64,000 nt of DNA from contig NZ_JABJVY010000007.1 in NCBI RefSeq assembly GCF_040750475.1, positions 142,130 to 206,129 of the forward strand. Direction: 5' to 3'. This DNA comes from Amorphus sp040750475 (GTDB lineage Bacteria > Pseudomonadota > Alphaproteobacteria > Rhizobiales > Amorphaceae). Of this stretch, positions 18,296 through 27,969 are shown piece by piece. Both the position numbers and the translations under genes were made by a program. A model generated the notes under the pieces. It did not search any database. It saw only the letters and a list, made by a program, of their open reading frames with translations, and was not told the DNA's origin. How positions within the stretch are numbered: the first letter of the stretch is position 1; every line of letters starts with the position of its first letter.

Positions 18296-19624
18296 ATGGC
18301 GACGGCCGCGAGCCGGATCTACTTCGACTGGAACGCTGGCGCGCCGCTTTCGGCTGACGCCCGGGCGGCCGTGGTCGATGCGCTGGATGGTCTCGGCAAC
18401 CCGTCCTCCGTTCATGGCGAGGGGCGCGCCGCACGAGCCCGGATGGAAACCGCGCGCCGTGCCGTGGGCGTCCTTGCCGGTGCGCCGGCTGAGGCGGTCA
18501 GCTTCACCAGCGGTGGTACGGAAGCGAATGTGACCGCGCTGTCGCCGGATATGGAGATCGACGGCGCGCCGGTCCACTTCGAACGCCTGCTGGTCTCGGC
18601 GGTGGAGCATCCTTCGGTGCTCGCCGGTGGGCGGTTCGCCGCCGCCGACGTGGCCACGGTACCGGTCGATGCATTCGGCCGGGTGCAGCTCGATCAGCTC
18701 GAGCAGCGGTTGGCGGCGGTTGCGGGGCCGGTTCTGGTCTCGCTCATGGCGGTCAACAACGAGACCGGTGTGATCCAGCCGATCGCCGAGGCTGCAGAGA
18801 TCGTACACCGCTCCGGCGGCGTGCTGCACGTCGATGCCATCCAGGCCGCCGGGCGGATTGCGCTCGCCGACGTTGCTGACGGCGCCGATATCCTCACGCT
18901 CTCCGCCCACAAGATCGGCGGGCCGCGCGGCGTGGGCGCCGTGGTGCGGAATCGGCCGGGCCTCAGGATCGCGCCGCTTTTGAGCGGTGGTGGGCAGGAA
19001 GGCCGGGCTCGCGCCGGCACGGAGAATGTGTCAGGGATCGCCGGTTTCGGCGCGGCTGCGGAAGCTGCGCGGGCTGATCTGACCCGATCTGCCGAGATTG
19101 CAAGGCTGAGGGACTGGCTAGAGGCGGAGCTCATCACCATCTCCCCGGACGTGACCGTCTTCGGTGCGGATCAGCCGCGGGTGTGCAATACCACCTGCTT
19201 CGCCGCGCCGGGCCTGAGTGCGGAGACCTTGGTGATTGCCTTCGATTTGGAAGGCATCGCGGTCTCCTCCGGGGCGGCCTGCTCGTCGGGCAAGGTCGAT
19301 GCCTCTCATGTGCTCGCCGCAATGGGCGTCGATCAAGAGACGGCCAAGGGCGCGATTCGCGTCAGCCTCGGCCCGACCAGCTCGGCCGCCGAGGTGGAGC
19401 GTTTTCTTTCCGTGTGGCGCACGCTGCGCCACCGTTTCGCGCGGCGTTCGGAGCAATCCGCGTCGCATTTTGATCGTCTTCGACAACCAGCGGGCCTTGA
19501 ACCCGCCACGGATGGAGAGACCGATGCCGGCAGTGCAAGAAACGATCGATCAGGTTCGGTCGATCGACATCGACAAGTACAAGTACGGGTTCGTCACGGA
19601 CATTCAGTCCGAGAAGGCGCCTAA
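18296..19624 (+). CDS. Cysteine desulfurase, IscS/NifS-like (class I)
   Basis: This PLP enzyme takes sulfur from cysteine for iron-sulfur assembly. The ATG at 18296 (MATAASRIYFDWNAG) has GAGGA five bases upstream and is preferred to ATGs at 18260 and further up. Visible motifs: SGGTEANVTAL, VEHPSVL, the HVDAIQAAG region, the PLP lysine in SAHKIGGPRG near residue 207, and the sulfur-carrying cysteine in SSGAACSSGK near 326. The family domain ends around FLSVWRTLRHRF; about 55 more residues follow, Arg-rich and low-complexity, and the last 101 bases overlap sufB in another frame. The tail looks like read-through after loss of the normal stop. Confidence 0.9.
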   Translation: MATAASRIYFDWNAGAPLSADARAAVVDALDGLGNPSSVHGEGRAARARMETARRAVGVLAGAPAEAVSFTSGGTEANVTALSPDMEIDGAPVHFERLLVSAVEHPSVLAGGRFAAADVATVPVDAFGRVQLDQLEQRLAAVAGPVLVSLMAVNNETGVIQPIAEAAEIVHRSGGVLHVDAIQAAGRIALADVADGADILTLSAHKIGGPRGVGAVVRNRPGLRIAPLLSGGGQEGRARAGTENVSGIAGFGAAAEAARADLTRSAEIARLRDWLEAELITISPDVTVFGADQPRVCNTTCFAAPGLSAETLVIAFDLEGIAVSSGAACSSGKVDASHVLAAMGVDQETAKGAIRVSLGPTSSAAEVERFLSVWRTLRHRFARRSEQSASHFDRLRQPAGLEPATDGETDAGSARNDRSGSVDRHRQVQVRVRHGHSVREGA

Positions 19625-21044
19625 GGGTCTCAACGAAGAGATCATCGCCTTCATTTCGGCGAAGAAGAACGAGCCCGAATGGATGCTCGAATGGCGGCTC
19701 GAGGCCTATCGGCGTTGGCAGACGCTGACGGAGCCGACGTGGGCGCGCGTGAGCTATCCGAAAATCGATTTCCAGGAGCTCTATTACTACGCCGCGCCGA
19801 AATCCTCCTCGGATGCGCCGAAGAGCCTGGACGAGGTCGATCCGGAGCTGTTGCGGACCTACGAGAAGCTCGGGATCCCGCTCAAGGAGCAGGAAATCCT
19901 GGCCGGGGTGCGCAAGCAGGGCGAAGCGAGCACCCTCGACGAGGGCGCCGGCGACAACCCATACGGCAAGGTCGCCGTCGATGCGGTGTTCGATTCCGTC
20001 TCTGTGGTGACGACGTTCAAGGAAGAGCTCGCCAAGGCTGGTGTGATCTTCTGCTCGATCTCCGAGGCGATCCGCGAGCATCCGGAGCTGGTGAAGCAAT
20101 ATCTCGGCTCCGTTGTGCCGATCACCGACAATTTCTATGCGACGCTCAATTCGGCGGTCTTCACCGACGGTTCGTTCGTCTACGTGCCGCCAGGCGTGCG
20201 CTGCCCGATGGAGCTGTCGACCTATTTCCGCATCAACGAGCAGAACACCGGCCAGTTCGAGCGGACGCTGATCATCGCCGATAAGGGGTCGTACGTCTCC
20301 TATCTGGAGGGTTGCACGGCGCCCCAGCGCGACGAGAACCAGCTCCACGCTGCCGTGGTCGAGCTGATTGCGCTCGACGATGCGGAGATCAAATACTCGA
20401 CCGTCCAGAACTGGTATCCGGGCGACGTCAACGGCAAGGGCGGCATCTACAACTTCGTCACCAAGCGCGGCGACTGCCGGGGCGCCAACTCCAAGATCTC
20501 CTGGACGCAGGTGGAGACCGGTTCGGCGATCACCTGGAAATATCCGTCCTGTATCCTGCGCGGCGATAACTCCCGGGGCGAGTTCTACTCGATCGCGATC
20601 TCCAACGGCCATCAGCAGATCGATTCCGGCACCAAGATGATTCACCTCGGCAAGAACACGTCGAGCCGGATCATTTCCAAGGGCATCGCCGCCGGAAAAT
20701 CGGAGAACACCTACCGGGGCCTCGTCCAGGCGCACCGCCGGGCAGCCAACGCCCGCAACTTCACCCAGTGCGATTCGCTTCTGATCGGCGACCAGTGCGG
20801 CGCGCATACGGTGCCTTATATCGAGGCGAAGACCGCCAGCGCGAAGTTCGAGCACGAGGCCACCACCTCGAAAATCTCCGACGACCAGATGTTCTATTGC
20901 CGCTCCCGCGGGATCGGTGAGGAAGAAGCGGTCGCCCTCATCGTCAACGGCTTCGTCAAAGACGTGATCCAGCAGCTCCCGATGGAGTTTGCCGTGGAGG
21001 CGCAGAAGCTGATCGGGGTGAGCCTGGAGGGCTCGGTAGGCTAG
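19524..21044 (+). CDS. sufB: Fe-S cluster assembly scaffold protein SufB
   Basis: SufB with SufC and SufD forms the SufBC2D scaffold on which clusters are built. The ATG at 19524 (MPAVQETIDQ) has GGAGAGA directly upstream; an ATG at 19512 is an alternative. The 506-residue protein has the SufB core with VPPGVRCPMELSTYFRIN, the NWYPGDVNGKGG segment and the C-terminal conserved FEHEATTSKISDDQMFYC followed by SRGIGEEEA. Length is typical. It starts inside the 3' end of the IscS-like gene and is followed after 8 bp by a small membrane protein gene. Confidence 0.96.
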   Translation: MPAVQETIDQVRSIDIDKYKYGFVTDIQSEKAPKGLNEEIIAFISAKKNEPEWMLEWRLEAYRRWQTLTEPTWARVSYPKIDFQELYYYAAPKSSSDAPKSLDEVDPELLRTYEKLGIPLKEQEILAGVRKQGEASTLDEGAGDNPYGKVAVDAVFDSVSVVTTFKEELAKAGVIFCSISEAIREHPELVKQYLGSVVPITDNFYATLNSAVFTDGSFVYVPPGVRCPMELSTYFRINEQNTGQFERTLIIADKGSYVSYLEGCTAPQRDENQLHAAVVELIALDDAEIKYSTVQNWYPGDVNGKGGIYNFVTKRGDCRGANSKISWTQVETGSAITWKYPSCILRGDNSRGEFYSIAISNGHQQIDSGTKMIHLGKNTSSRIISKGIAAGKSENTYRGLVQAHRRAANARNFTQCDSLLIGDQCGAHTVPYIEAKTASAKFEHEATTSKISDDQMFYCRSRGIGEEEAVALIVNGFVKDVIQQLPMEFAVEAQKLIGVSLEGSVG

Positions 21045-21052
21045 TCCGGGGT

Positions 21053-21313
21053 ATGGATCCGGAATTCTGGTTCAAGCCGAAGGCGCGAGGGTACGGCGCG
21101 ATACCGACCAACTGGAAGGGCTGGGCGGCAACCGGGATCTATATTGCCGGCGTCCTGCTCTCCGTGCTCGCCCATATCGCCGCGCTGCTGGCTTCCAGCC
21201 CGGCAACGGCGATCGCGGCAACGGCGATATGGCTCGGCTTCCTGGTGCTTTGGAGCGGTGGCTTTCTGGCGCTGGCTCGTGCCAAGACCGACGGCGAATG
21301 GCGGTGGCGCTAA
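21053..21313 (+). CDS. Small two-helix membrane protein between sufB and sufC
   Basis: This 86-residue protein is not a known suf component. It begins 8 bp after sufB (MDPEFWFKPKARGYG) and has two hydrophobic segments, about residues 24-46 (AATGIYIAGVLLSVLAHIAA) and 50-74 (ATAIAATAIWLGFLVLWSGG), joined by a very short turn, with a charged tail KTDGEWRWR. It probably lies in the inner membrane with both ends on the same side. Codon use is like its neighbours. I recognise no domain; co-transcription with suf genes is inferred from spacing. Confidence 0.7.
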   Translation: MDPEFWFKPKARGYGAIPTNWKGWAATGIYIAGVLLSVLAHIAALLASSPATAIAATAIWLGFLVLWSGGFLALARAKTDGEWRWR

Positions 21314-21382
21314 CCACCAAAGAGTTAACAGGGCTCGCGCAGCGAAATCCGGCTTGGCCGGCGCGCGACGGGGCCGATCAAG

Positions 21383-22153
<771 letters not shown>

Positions 22154-22165
22154 CGGAGGCGCGAG

Positions 22166-23500
22166 ATGGCACAGGACGGAGACACCAACCGGACAGCGGC
22201 CGAGACGGCGCTGTTTGAATGGTTCGCGGCCGAGGCGGGAACGCGCGCCGAGGAGGGCTCCATCGGGGCCCAACGTCAGGAGGCGTTCGACCGCTTCAGT
22301 GGGCAAGGCCTGCCGCATCGCCGCGTGGAGGCTTATAAATATACCGATCTGCGCGCCACGCTGAGGACGCTGCCGCCGGTTGCCGAAGCGCCGGCTTCGG
22401 CCGAGCTGGAAACGGCTTTGGCTGCCGTCCCGCCGCTTGGCGGCGAGGAGCTGGTGCCATCGCGCATCGTGATCGCCAACGGCCGCTTCGTACCGGAGGC
22501 CTCCGATCTGGCCGCGCTGGACGGGGCCGTGTCGGTGCGTGGCTTCGCCGAATTGCTGCTGGCCGCCGATCCGGTGCTCGGCCGCATCGGTACGCTCGCC
22601 TCCGAGGTCGATGACCCGATGCTGGCGCTCAACACCGCGCTGTTCGAGGACGGGGTGGTCATCACGGTTGCCGACGGCGCGACCGTGAACCGGCCGCTGG
22701 AGATCCTGCATGTGGCGACCGGTAGCGATCCGGTCACGACCATGCCGCGGCACGCCGTGTTCGTGGGCGAGGGGGCGTCGGTGCGGATCCTGGAGCGCTA
22801 CGAAGGAGCCGGAGAGGCTGCCCACGTGACCAACGCGGCGATCGAGCTCGCCGTTGCACCGCGGGCGAGCGTGGTTTGGGCCAAGCTCCAGGCCGATGGC
22901 ACCTCGGCGACCCATATCGGGACGACCACCGTTGCGATCGGCACCGCGGCGCGCCTCAATCATCTGACGATCAATCTCGGTGCCAAGCTGTCGCGGTCCC
23001 AGATTTTCGCCCGTGTCGATGGCGAGGAGACCGATATCGCGTTCGATACGGCCACCTTCATCACCGGCAAGCAGCATGCGGACCAGACCCTTGTGGTCGA
23101 CCACAAGGTGCCCAACGGCGTCAGCCGAGAGCGTTTCCGCTCAGTGGTCGACGACCAGGCGAAGGCGATCGTGCAGGGGCGGATCAATGTCTGGCAGTAC
23201 GCCCAGAAGACCGACGCCCGGATGATGTCGAACGCGCTTCTTCTAAGCGAAGGCGCCGAGGCGGTGAACAAGCCGGAGCTGGAGATCTTTGCCGATGACG
23301 TCCAGTGCGCTCATGGCGCAACGGCCGGCCAGATCGACGAGGATGCGTTGTTTTATCTGCGCTCGCGCGGTGTGCCGAAGCGGCTGGCCGAACGGCTCTT
23401 GATCGAATCCTTCCTGGTCGAGGCGGTCGAAGGCCTTGGCGACGACACGCTGGTGCCGGCATTGTCGGAGCGCCTGCGGTCCGCCCTGCGAGGGGAGTGA
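22166..23500 (+). CDS. sufD: Fe-S cluster assembly protein SufD
   Basis: SufD is the SufB paralogue in the SufBC2D complex and is needed for iron entry. The 444-residue protein has a helical N-terminal part with HRRVEAYKYTDLR near residue 53, a beta-helix core and a conserved C-terminus with DVQCAHGATAGQIDEDALFYLRSRG (as CAHGAT and LFYLRSRG) near residue 380. It sits 12 bp after sufC and 7 bp before sufS. Confidence 0.94.
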   Translation: MAQDGDTNRTAAETALFEWFAAEAGTRAEEGSIGAQRQEAFDRFSGQGLPHRRVEAYKYTDLRATLRTLPPVAEAPASAELETALAAVPPLGGEELVPSRIVIANGRFVPEASDLAALDGAVSVRGFAELLLAADPVLGRIGTLASEVDDPMLALNTALFEDGVVITVADGATVNRPLEILHVATGSDPVTTMPRHAVFVGEGASVRILERYEGAGEAAHVTNAAIELAVAPRASVVWAKLQADGTSATHIGTTTVAIGTAARLNHLTINLGAKLSRSQIFARVDGEETDIAFDTATFITGKQHADQTLVVDHKVPNGVSRERFRSVVDDQAKAIVQGRINVWQYAQKTDARMMSNALLLSEGAEAVNKPELEIFADDVQCAHGATAGQIDEDALFYLRSRGVPKRLAERLLIESFLVEAVEGLGDDTLVPALSERLRSALRGE

Positions 23501-23507
23501 GGCGGCG

Positions 23508-24761
23508 ATGACCAAGCCGATCGACACCGTTGCCGATGCCGGTGCCTACGATGTGGAGGCCGTGCGTCGGGACTTTCCGATCCTGTCGCGGAAAATCCAC
23601 GACAAGCCGCTGGTCTATCTCGACAACGCCGCCTCGGCCCAGAAGCCGACCCAGGTGCTGGAACGTATCCAGGCCGCTTACGCGGAGGACTATGCCAACG
23701 TCCACCGCGGCCTGCATACGCTCGCTAACCTCTCCACCGAGGCCTACGAGGGCGCGCGCGAGACCGTTACGCGCTTTCTGAACGCCCCTTCGAGCGAGGA
23801 GGTGATTTTCACCCGCTCCACCACTGAGGCGATCAACCTGGTTGCCTCCAGCTTCGGCGGAATGGTGCTTGGCGCGGGCGACGAGGTGGTGATCTCCGTC
23901 ATGGAGCATCACTCCAATATCGTGCCCTGGCACTTCCACCGAGAGCGCAACGGCGCCGTGCTGAAGTGGGTCGACGTAAAGCCGGACGGCAGCTTCGATC
24001 TGGACCGCTTCGAGGCGGCGCTGTCGGAGCGCACCAAGGTGGTGGCGATGACCCAGATGTCGAACGTGCTCGGGACCGTCGTGCCCATGCGGGAGGTGAT
24101 TGCGATCGCCCACGCCCGCGGCATTCCGGTGCTGGTGGACGGTAGTCAGGCGGCGGTGCACATGCCCGTCGACGTGCAGGCGCTCGACTGCGACTTCTAC
24201 GTGATGACGGGCCACAAGCTCTACGGGCCGACCGGGATCGGTGTGCTGTACGCCAAGCGGACGCACCTGGAAGCGATGCCGCCTTATATGGGCGGGGGCG
24301 AGATGATCGGCAGCGTCAGCCGCGATCGCATCACCTACGGCGACCTGCCCAACAAGTTTGAGGCCGGTACGCCGCCGATCGTCCAGGCGATCGGGCTGGG
24401 TGCGGCCCTGGATTATATGGAGCAGATCGGGCGCGATCGGATCGCCGCGCACGAGGCGCGACTGAAGGCCTATGCCGAGGAGCGGCTCAGGGCGATCAAC
24501 TCGATCCGGGTGATGGGAAGCCCGTCGGAAAAGGGCGCGATCTTCTCCTTCGATATGGAAGGCGCCCACGCCCACGACGTTGCTACCATCCTCGACCGGG
24601 AAGGGATTGCGGTGCGCGCCGGCACGCATTGTGCAGAGCCGCTGCTCGAAGCCTTTGGTGTCACGGCCACCTGTCGTGCCTCATTCGGGCTCTACAATAC
24701 GCTGGAAGAGGTCGACCGCCTTGCGGAAGGCATCGAGAAGGCCCATAGATTCTTCACATGA
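23508..24761 (+). CDS. sufS: Cysteine desulfurase SufS (class II)
   Basis: SufS mobilises cysteine sulfur for the Suf scaffold. The ATG at 23508 (MTKPIDTVAD) gives 417 residues. Motifs: YLDNAASAQKP, FTRSTTEAINLV, MEHHSNIVPW, the PLP lysine in MTGHKLYGPTGIGVLY near residue 237, and the active-site cysteine in RAGTHCAEPLLEAFG near 374. It is a different class from the IscS-like enzyme at the head of the operon, so this operon carries two desulfurases. Its stop overlaps an ATG at 24758, but the next gene probably starts at 24773. Confidence 0.95.
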   Translation: MTKPIDTVADAGAYDVEAVRRDFPILSRKIHDKPLVYLDNAASAQKPTQVLERIQAAYAEDYANVHRGLHTLANLSTEAYEGARETVTRFLNAPSSEEVIFTRSTTEAINLVASSFGGMVLGAGDEVVISVMEHHSNIVPWHFHRERNGAVLKWVDVKPDGSFDLDRFEAALSERTKVVAMTQMSNVLGTVVPMREVIAIAHARGIPVLVDGSQAAVHMPVDVQALDCDFYVMTGHKLYGPTGIGVLYAKRTHLEAMPPYMGGGEMIGSVSRDRITYGDLPNKFEAGTPPIVQAIGLGAALDYMEQIGRDRIAAHEARLKAYAEERLRAINSIRVMGSPSEKGAIFSFDMEGAHAHDVATILDREGIAVRAGTHCAEPLLEAFGVTATCRASFGLYNTLEEVDRLAEGIEKAHRFFT

Positions 24762-24772
24762 GGAGAGCCGGC

Positions 24773-25174
24773 ATGGATGAATCGACGCTTCAATCCGGCA
24801 GTGTTGCGGTTGCCGAGGCTTCCGAGCCTGAAAAGGCCGAGGTTTCGGCCATCCCGCAGGAAGAACTCGACCGGATCACCGACGATATTATAGCCGCTCT
24901 AAAGACGGTGTACGATCCGGAAATCCCGGTCGACATCTATGAGCTTGGGCTCGTCTATCGAATCGACATCGACGACGATCGCACGGTCGATATCGATATG
25001 ACGCTGACGGCGCCGGGCTGCCCCGTCGCCGGCGAAATGCCGGGCTGGGTGGAGAATGCGGTCGCGACCGTGGAAGGCGTTGGCGATGTGCGGGTGCGGA
25101 TGGTGTTCGATCCGCCGTGGGATCCAAGCCGCATGTCCGACGAGGCGCGCGTCGCGCTCGACTTCTTCATGTAG
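24773..25174 (+). CDS. sufT: SufT-like DUF59/MIP18 domain protein
   Basis: The 133-residue protein has a variable N-terminal 35 residues and then a DUF59 domain with ALKTVYDPEIPVDIYELGLVY, the TLTAPGCPVAGEMPGWV cysteine motif and VFDPPWDPSRMSDEAR. SufT-type proteins help mature iron-sulfur enzymes. The ATG at 24773 (MDESTLQ) is chosen because AGGAGAG lies five bases before it. It is followed by sufA after 42 bp. Confidence 0.9.
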   Translation: MDESTLQSGSVAVAEASEPEKAEVSAIPQEELDRITDDIIAALKTVYDPEIPVDIYELGLVYRIDIDDDRTVDIDMTLTAPGCPVAGEMPGWVENAVATVEGVGDVRVRMVFDPPWDPSRMSDEARVALDFFM

Positions 25175-25216
25175 GCCGAAACGAAGCTGTGCTGCCGTAA
25201 GGTGGAGAAAACCGAC

Positions 25217-25591
25217 ATGTCTCAGGCAAGGCCGAAACCGCAAGTGCTCACGCTGACCGAAGCGGCGGCGGAGCGCCTGCGGGAAATCATGGAAAACGCC
25301 GACAAGCCCATCGCCGGTCTGAAGATCGGGGTGAAGAAGGGCGGCTGTGCCGGCATGGAATACACCATGGATTATGTCGAGGAGCCGAACCCGTCCGACG
25401 ACAAGGTGGAACAGGACGGCGTGACGGTGTTTATCGACCCGTCTGCGGTGTTGTTCCTGCTTGGCACGCGTATGGACTACAAGATCGACAAGCTGCAGTC
25501 TGGGTTCGTGTTCGAGAATCCCAACCAGGTCTCGGCCTGCGGTTGCGGCGAATCAGTCGAGTTGCGTCCGGCGGATCTCCAGACCGCCTGA
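25217..25591 (+). CDS. sufA: A-type iron-sulfur carrier (SufA/IscA family)
   Basis: A-type carriers accept assembled clusters and pass them to client enzymes. The ATG at 25217 (MSQARPKPQVL) gives 124 residues. The three conserved cysteines are present: one in KKGGCAGMEY and two in SACGCGES near the C-terminus. GGAG lies nine bases upstream. Its TGA overlaps the tenA ATG (TGATG), so the two are probably translated together. Confidence 0.93.
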   Translation: MSQARPKPQVLTLTEAAAERLREIMENADKPIAGLKIGVKKGGCAGMEYTMDYVEEPNPSDDKVEQDGVTVFIDPSAVLFLLGTRMDYKIDKLQSGFVFENPNQVSACGCGESVELRPADLQTA

Positions 25592-26256
25592 TGGATCTGT
25601 TCGATCGCCTGAAGGACGCCGCCTCGGCAGAGTGGCAAGCCTATGTTGGGCACCGCTTCGTCGCGGGGCTGGGAGACGGCACGCTGCCGGAGGAATCGTT
25701 CCGCCATTATCTGGTGCAGGATTATCTGTTTCTGATCCAGTTCGCCCGCGCCTACGCGCTTGCCGCCTATAAGGCGCCCACGCTTGCCGACATGCGCACG
25801 GCCGCAGCCGGGCTATCGGCGATCGCCGACACCGAGATGGATCTGCACGTGCGCCTGTCGGCCCGCTGGGGGCTTTCCGCGCAGGACCTGGAGACCGCCA
25901 CCGAGGCGCGCGCCACGGTTGCCTATACGCGGTTCGTGTTGGACACTGGCCATCGCGGCGATCTGCTCGATCTCTACACCGCGCTTGCGCCCTGCATGCT
26001 GGGCTACGCCGAAATCGGGACCGCGCTCGCGAAGGTTCCCGGCGCGCTTGCTGACGCCAACCCCTACCGCGAATGGGTCGCGGAATATTCCGGCGACGGC
26101 TTCCAGGAGGCCGCGCAGTCCGCACGGGCAATGCTGGACCGGCTGGCTGCGGATCGGTTGACGGAGGCGCGCTGGCGGGATCTGGTCACCATCTTCGCAA
26201 CCGCGACGCGGCTGGAAGCGGACTTCTGGGAAATGGGCCTGACACGCGCCCAATAG
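25591..26256 (+). CDS. tenA: TenA/THI-4 family aminopyrimidine aminohydrolase
   Basis: TenA enzymes salvage the aminopyrimidine part of degraded thiamine. The 221-residue all-helical protein starts at an ATG overlapping the sufA stop. The catalytic cysteine is Cys135 in LAPCMLGYAEIG, the same number as in Bacillus TenA, and a C-terminal catalytic glutamate lies in LEADFWEMG. HYLVQDYLFLIQFARAYA near residue 30 is a family signature. Thiamine synthesis uses a radical Fe-S enzyme (ThiC), which may explain the link to suf, but this is inference. No thiamine riboswitch precedes it. Confidence 0.9.
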   Translation: MDLFDRLKDAASAEWQAYVGHRFVAGLGDGTLPEESFRHYLVQDYLFLIQFARAYALAAYKAPTLADMRTAAAGLSAIADTEMDLHVRLSARWGLSAQDLETATEARATVAYTRFVLDTGHRGDLLDLYTALAPCMLGYAEIGTALAKVPGALADANPYREWVAEYSGDGFQEAAQSARAMLDRLAADRLTEARWRDLVTIFATATRLEADFWEMGLTRAQ

Positions 26257-26303
26257 CGCTTCCATGGCCGGACTGACATTCTGGCCGCAATCTGCCCGAG
26301 GCG

Positions 26304-26669
26304 ATGCTGGCCATGCTCGATCCGGACTACCTTATCGACCTGTTCGCGCCGCTTGGCCCCGTTTCCGTCGAACGTATGTTCGGCGGGCAGGGGATCCGCT
26401 ATGACGGGCTGATGATCGCGCTGGTGATGGGCGACGATATCTATCTGAAGGCATCGCCCGAGACGATTTCCGCTTACGAGGCAGCGGGCTCGACGCCCTT
26501 TTCCTACGAAAACGGCAAGAAGCGGGTGGTGACGTCCTATTGGCGGTTGCCGGACGCTGCGGCCGACGATCCGGACGCGTTCTGCGAGTGGGGGCGGCAA
26601 GCCCATGCGGCCGCTCTTCGCGCCGCGCAGAAAAAGCCAGCAAAAAAATCGATAACGGGACGGCGGTAA
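26304..26669 (+). CDS. TfoX N-terminal domain protein
   Basis: The 121-residue protein matches the TfoX N-terminal domain: SVERMFGGQGIRYDGLMIALV, then DDIYLKA, a FSYENGKKRVVTSYWRLP block and a basic, lysine-rich tail. In Haemophilus TfoX/Sxy controls competence; stand-alone N-terminal domains in alphaproteobacteria have no proven role. Start may be the ATG at 26304 or at 26313. It follows tenA after 47 bp and converges on the GGDEF-like gene. Confidence 0.85.
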   Translation: MLAMLDPDYLIDLFAPLGPVSVERMFGGQGIRYDGLMIALVMGDDIYLKASPETISAYEAAGSTPFSYENGKKRVVTSYWRLPDAAADDPDAFCEWGRQAHAAALRAAQKKPAKKSITGRR

Positions 26670-26708
26670 GGGACATCCGCCCGAAACCGGCGGATCTTCT
26701 CCATCTCC

Positions 26709-26760
26709 AGGCAAAGCCCGAACGGAAAACCGATCAATCCCCACTTCTGCTGGAATTTGC
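26709..26760 (-). repeat. Dispersed hairpin repeat A, copy 5 (degenerate), abutting a stop
   Basis: Read on the minus strand it begins on the base after the TAG of the gene at 26761: GCAAATTCCAGCAGAAGTGG, then GGATTGATCGGTTTTCC and GTTCGGGCTTTGCC. The end arms GGCAAA and TTTGCC still pair. Orientation relative to the gene is the same as for copies 1 and 4. Confidence 0.6.
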
Positions 26761-27933
26761 CTACTTCGTCTGAAGCAGATGCCGGATGCGGGCGTACTGG
26801 TCTGCGATCGGCCGTTCGGCTTTCGTGGCTGCCGGCACCGGCTGCATTTCCGGATCGGTTTCGCAGATCACCCGACTCACGTCGAACTTCGACGCGGCGG
26901 TGAGGCAGCGGTCGGCAAGCGACAGCGCTTTGGCCGGATCTTCGTCGGCCATCAATGACACAGCCGCCGACGAGAACACGATCTGGCCGTTGCCGTGGCT
27001 TTCGGCAAGCGCACGCTTGGCTTCCATGCTGCGCCGAACCGCTTCGGCGATCGACACCGTCTGGCGCAGGTTCACGCCGGAGAGAATCAGCCCGATCGTC
27101 TGCGGATCGTAGCGGTAGACCGGCCCCAGCTTTTCGAACACCCGGGTCAACGCGACCAGCATCACCGCCTGCATCGGCGACACGAAATCGTTGGCCGCCT
27201 TGTTGGCCTGCGCACCGTCGTCGACGCGCCGACAGGACGACAGGAAGATCGTTTGCGGCCCCTTCTTGGCGTCGGGATGTAGCCAGCGTCGCCGAACATC
27301 CTTGGCAAAGGCATGGCGGTTGGGAAGCTCGGCGAGCTTCTCGAATGGTGCGGTCTTAGGGGCCTGCTCGAAATTGGGGCGGGCCACGCGCTCGACATGC
27401 TCGGGCGCGGGCTTGTGCACGGGCTGCGGCCTCTGTGCCCGAAGCGGTACGGCGGTGGGTTCAGCGGCTCTTGCGCGCGGCTCTGGGGCGGGCGTGGAGG
27501 ATGCATGCTGGGTGCGCCGCGCCGGCTGTGCTGGCTCTGCACTGCGCATTGCGACCCTGCGCGGTTGCGCAGCGGCGGCGGGAGCAGGCTCGGGCCGAGG
27601 GTGCGACGGCCGCTGGGGCGCCTCTTGCACGGGCGGCGGAGCGGCGTTCATGAACATCGCTCGCGGCGGCTCTTGCGGCAACAAATGCAGCAGGCGATCG
27701 ATATCGTCGCGGGTCACGGTGTCGCCGCGCGAATCGAGCCGGTCGATATAGCCGGTGACGAGCGGATCTTCCTGGGTCACATAGGCGAACCAGACCCGGA
27801 AGGTGTCGGCGTCGATCGAGAATCCGCGCTTCTCGGCCTCCTGGATCGCGGCCCGCGCGAGCGAGATCGACGGATCGATGGCGGCCTTGGTCAACGGTGA
27901 GTTCCCCACTACGCGCGATCGGGCACGACACAC
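26761..27933 (-). CDS. Degenerate GGDEF-like protein with proline/alanine-rich linker
   Basis: The frame gives up to 390 residues. An N-terminal helical segment (about 15-85: SLARAAIQEAEKRGFSIDADTFRVWFAYV) resembles the N-terminal module found before GGDEF domains in alphaproteobacteria. A Pro/Ala/Arg-rich linker covers about 95-190. The C-terminal part (about 200-370) has the shape of a GGDEF domain, with LPNRHAFAKDVRR, a helix-strand YRYDPQTIGLILSG where RxGGDEF would be, IAEAVRRSMEAK and ALSLADRCLTAASKF. The catalytic signature is absent, so it cannot be an active cyclase. The start is uncertain: GTG at 27933, GTG at 27909 or TTG at 27894. Confidence 0.65.
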   Translation of the reverse strand: MCRARSRVVGNSPLTKAAIDPSISLARAAIQEAEKRGFSIDADTFRVWFAYVTQEDPLVTGYIDRLDSRGDTVTRDDIDRLLHLLPQEPPRAMFMNAAPPPVQEAPQRPSHPRPEPAPAAAAQPRRVAMRSAEPAQPARRTQHASSTPAPEPRARAAEPTAVPLRAQRPQPVHKPAPEHVERVARPNFEQAPKTAPFEKLAELPNRHAFAKDVRRRWLHPDAKKGPQTIFLSSCRRVDDGAQANKAANDFVSPMQAVMLVALTRVFEKLGPVYRYDPQTIGLILSGVNLRQTVSIAEAVRRSMEAKRALAESHGNGQIVFSSAAVSLMADEDPAKALSLADRCLTAASKFDVSRVICETDPEMQPVPAATKAERPIADQYARIRHLLQTK

Positions 27934-27969
27934 GTCGCCCGCTTCGGGGATGACTCTCGTCCGTCTCGG

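Noticed and set aside
25175..25591. Possible thiamine riboswitch controlling tenA
   Set aside because: tenA overlaps sufA and there is no conserved TPP-binding core upstream.
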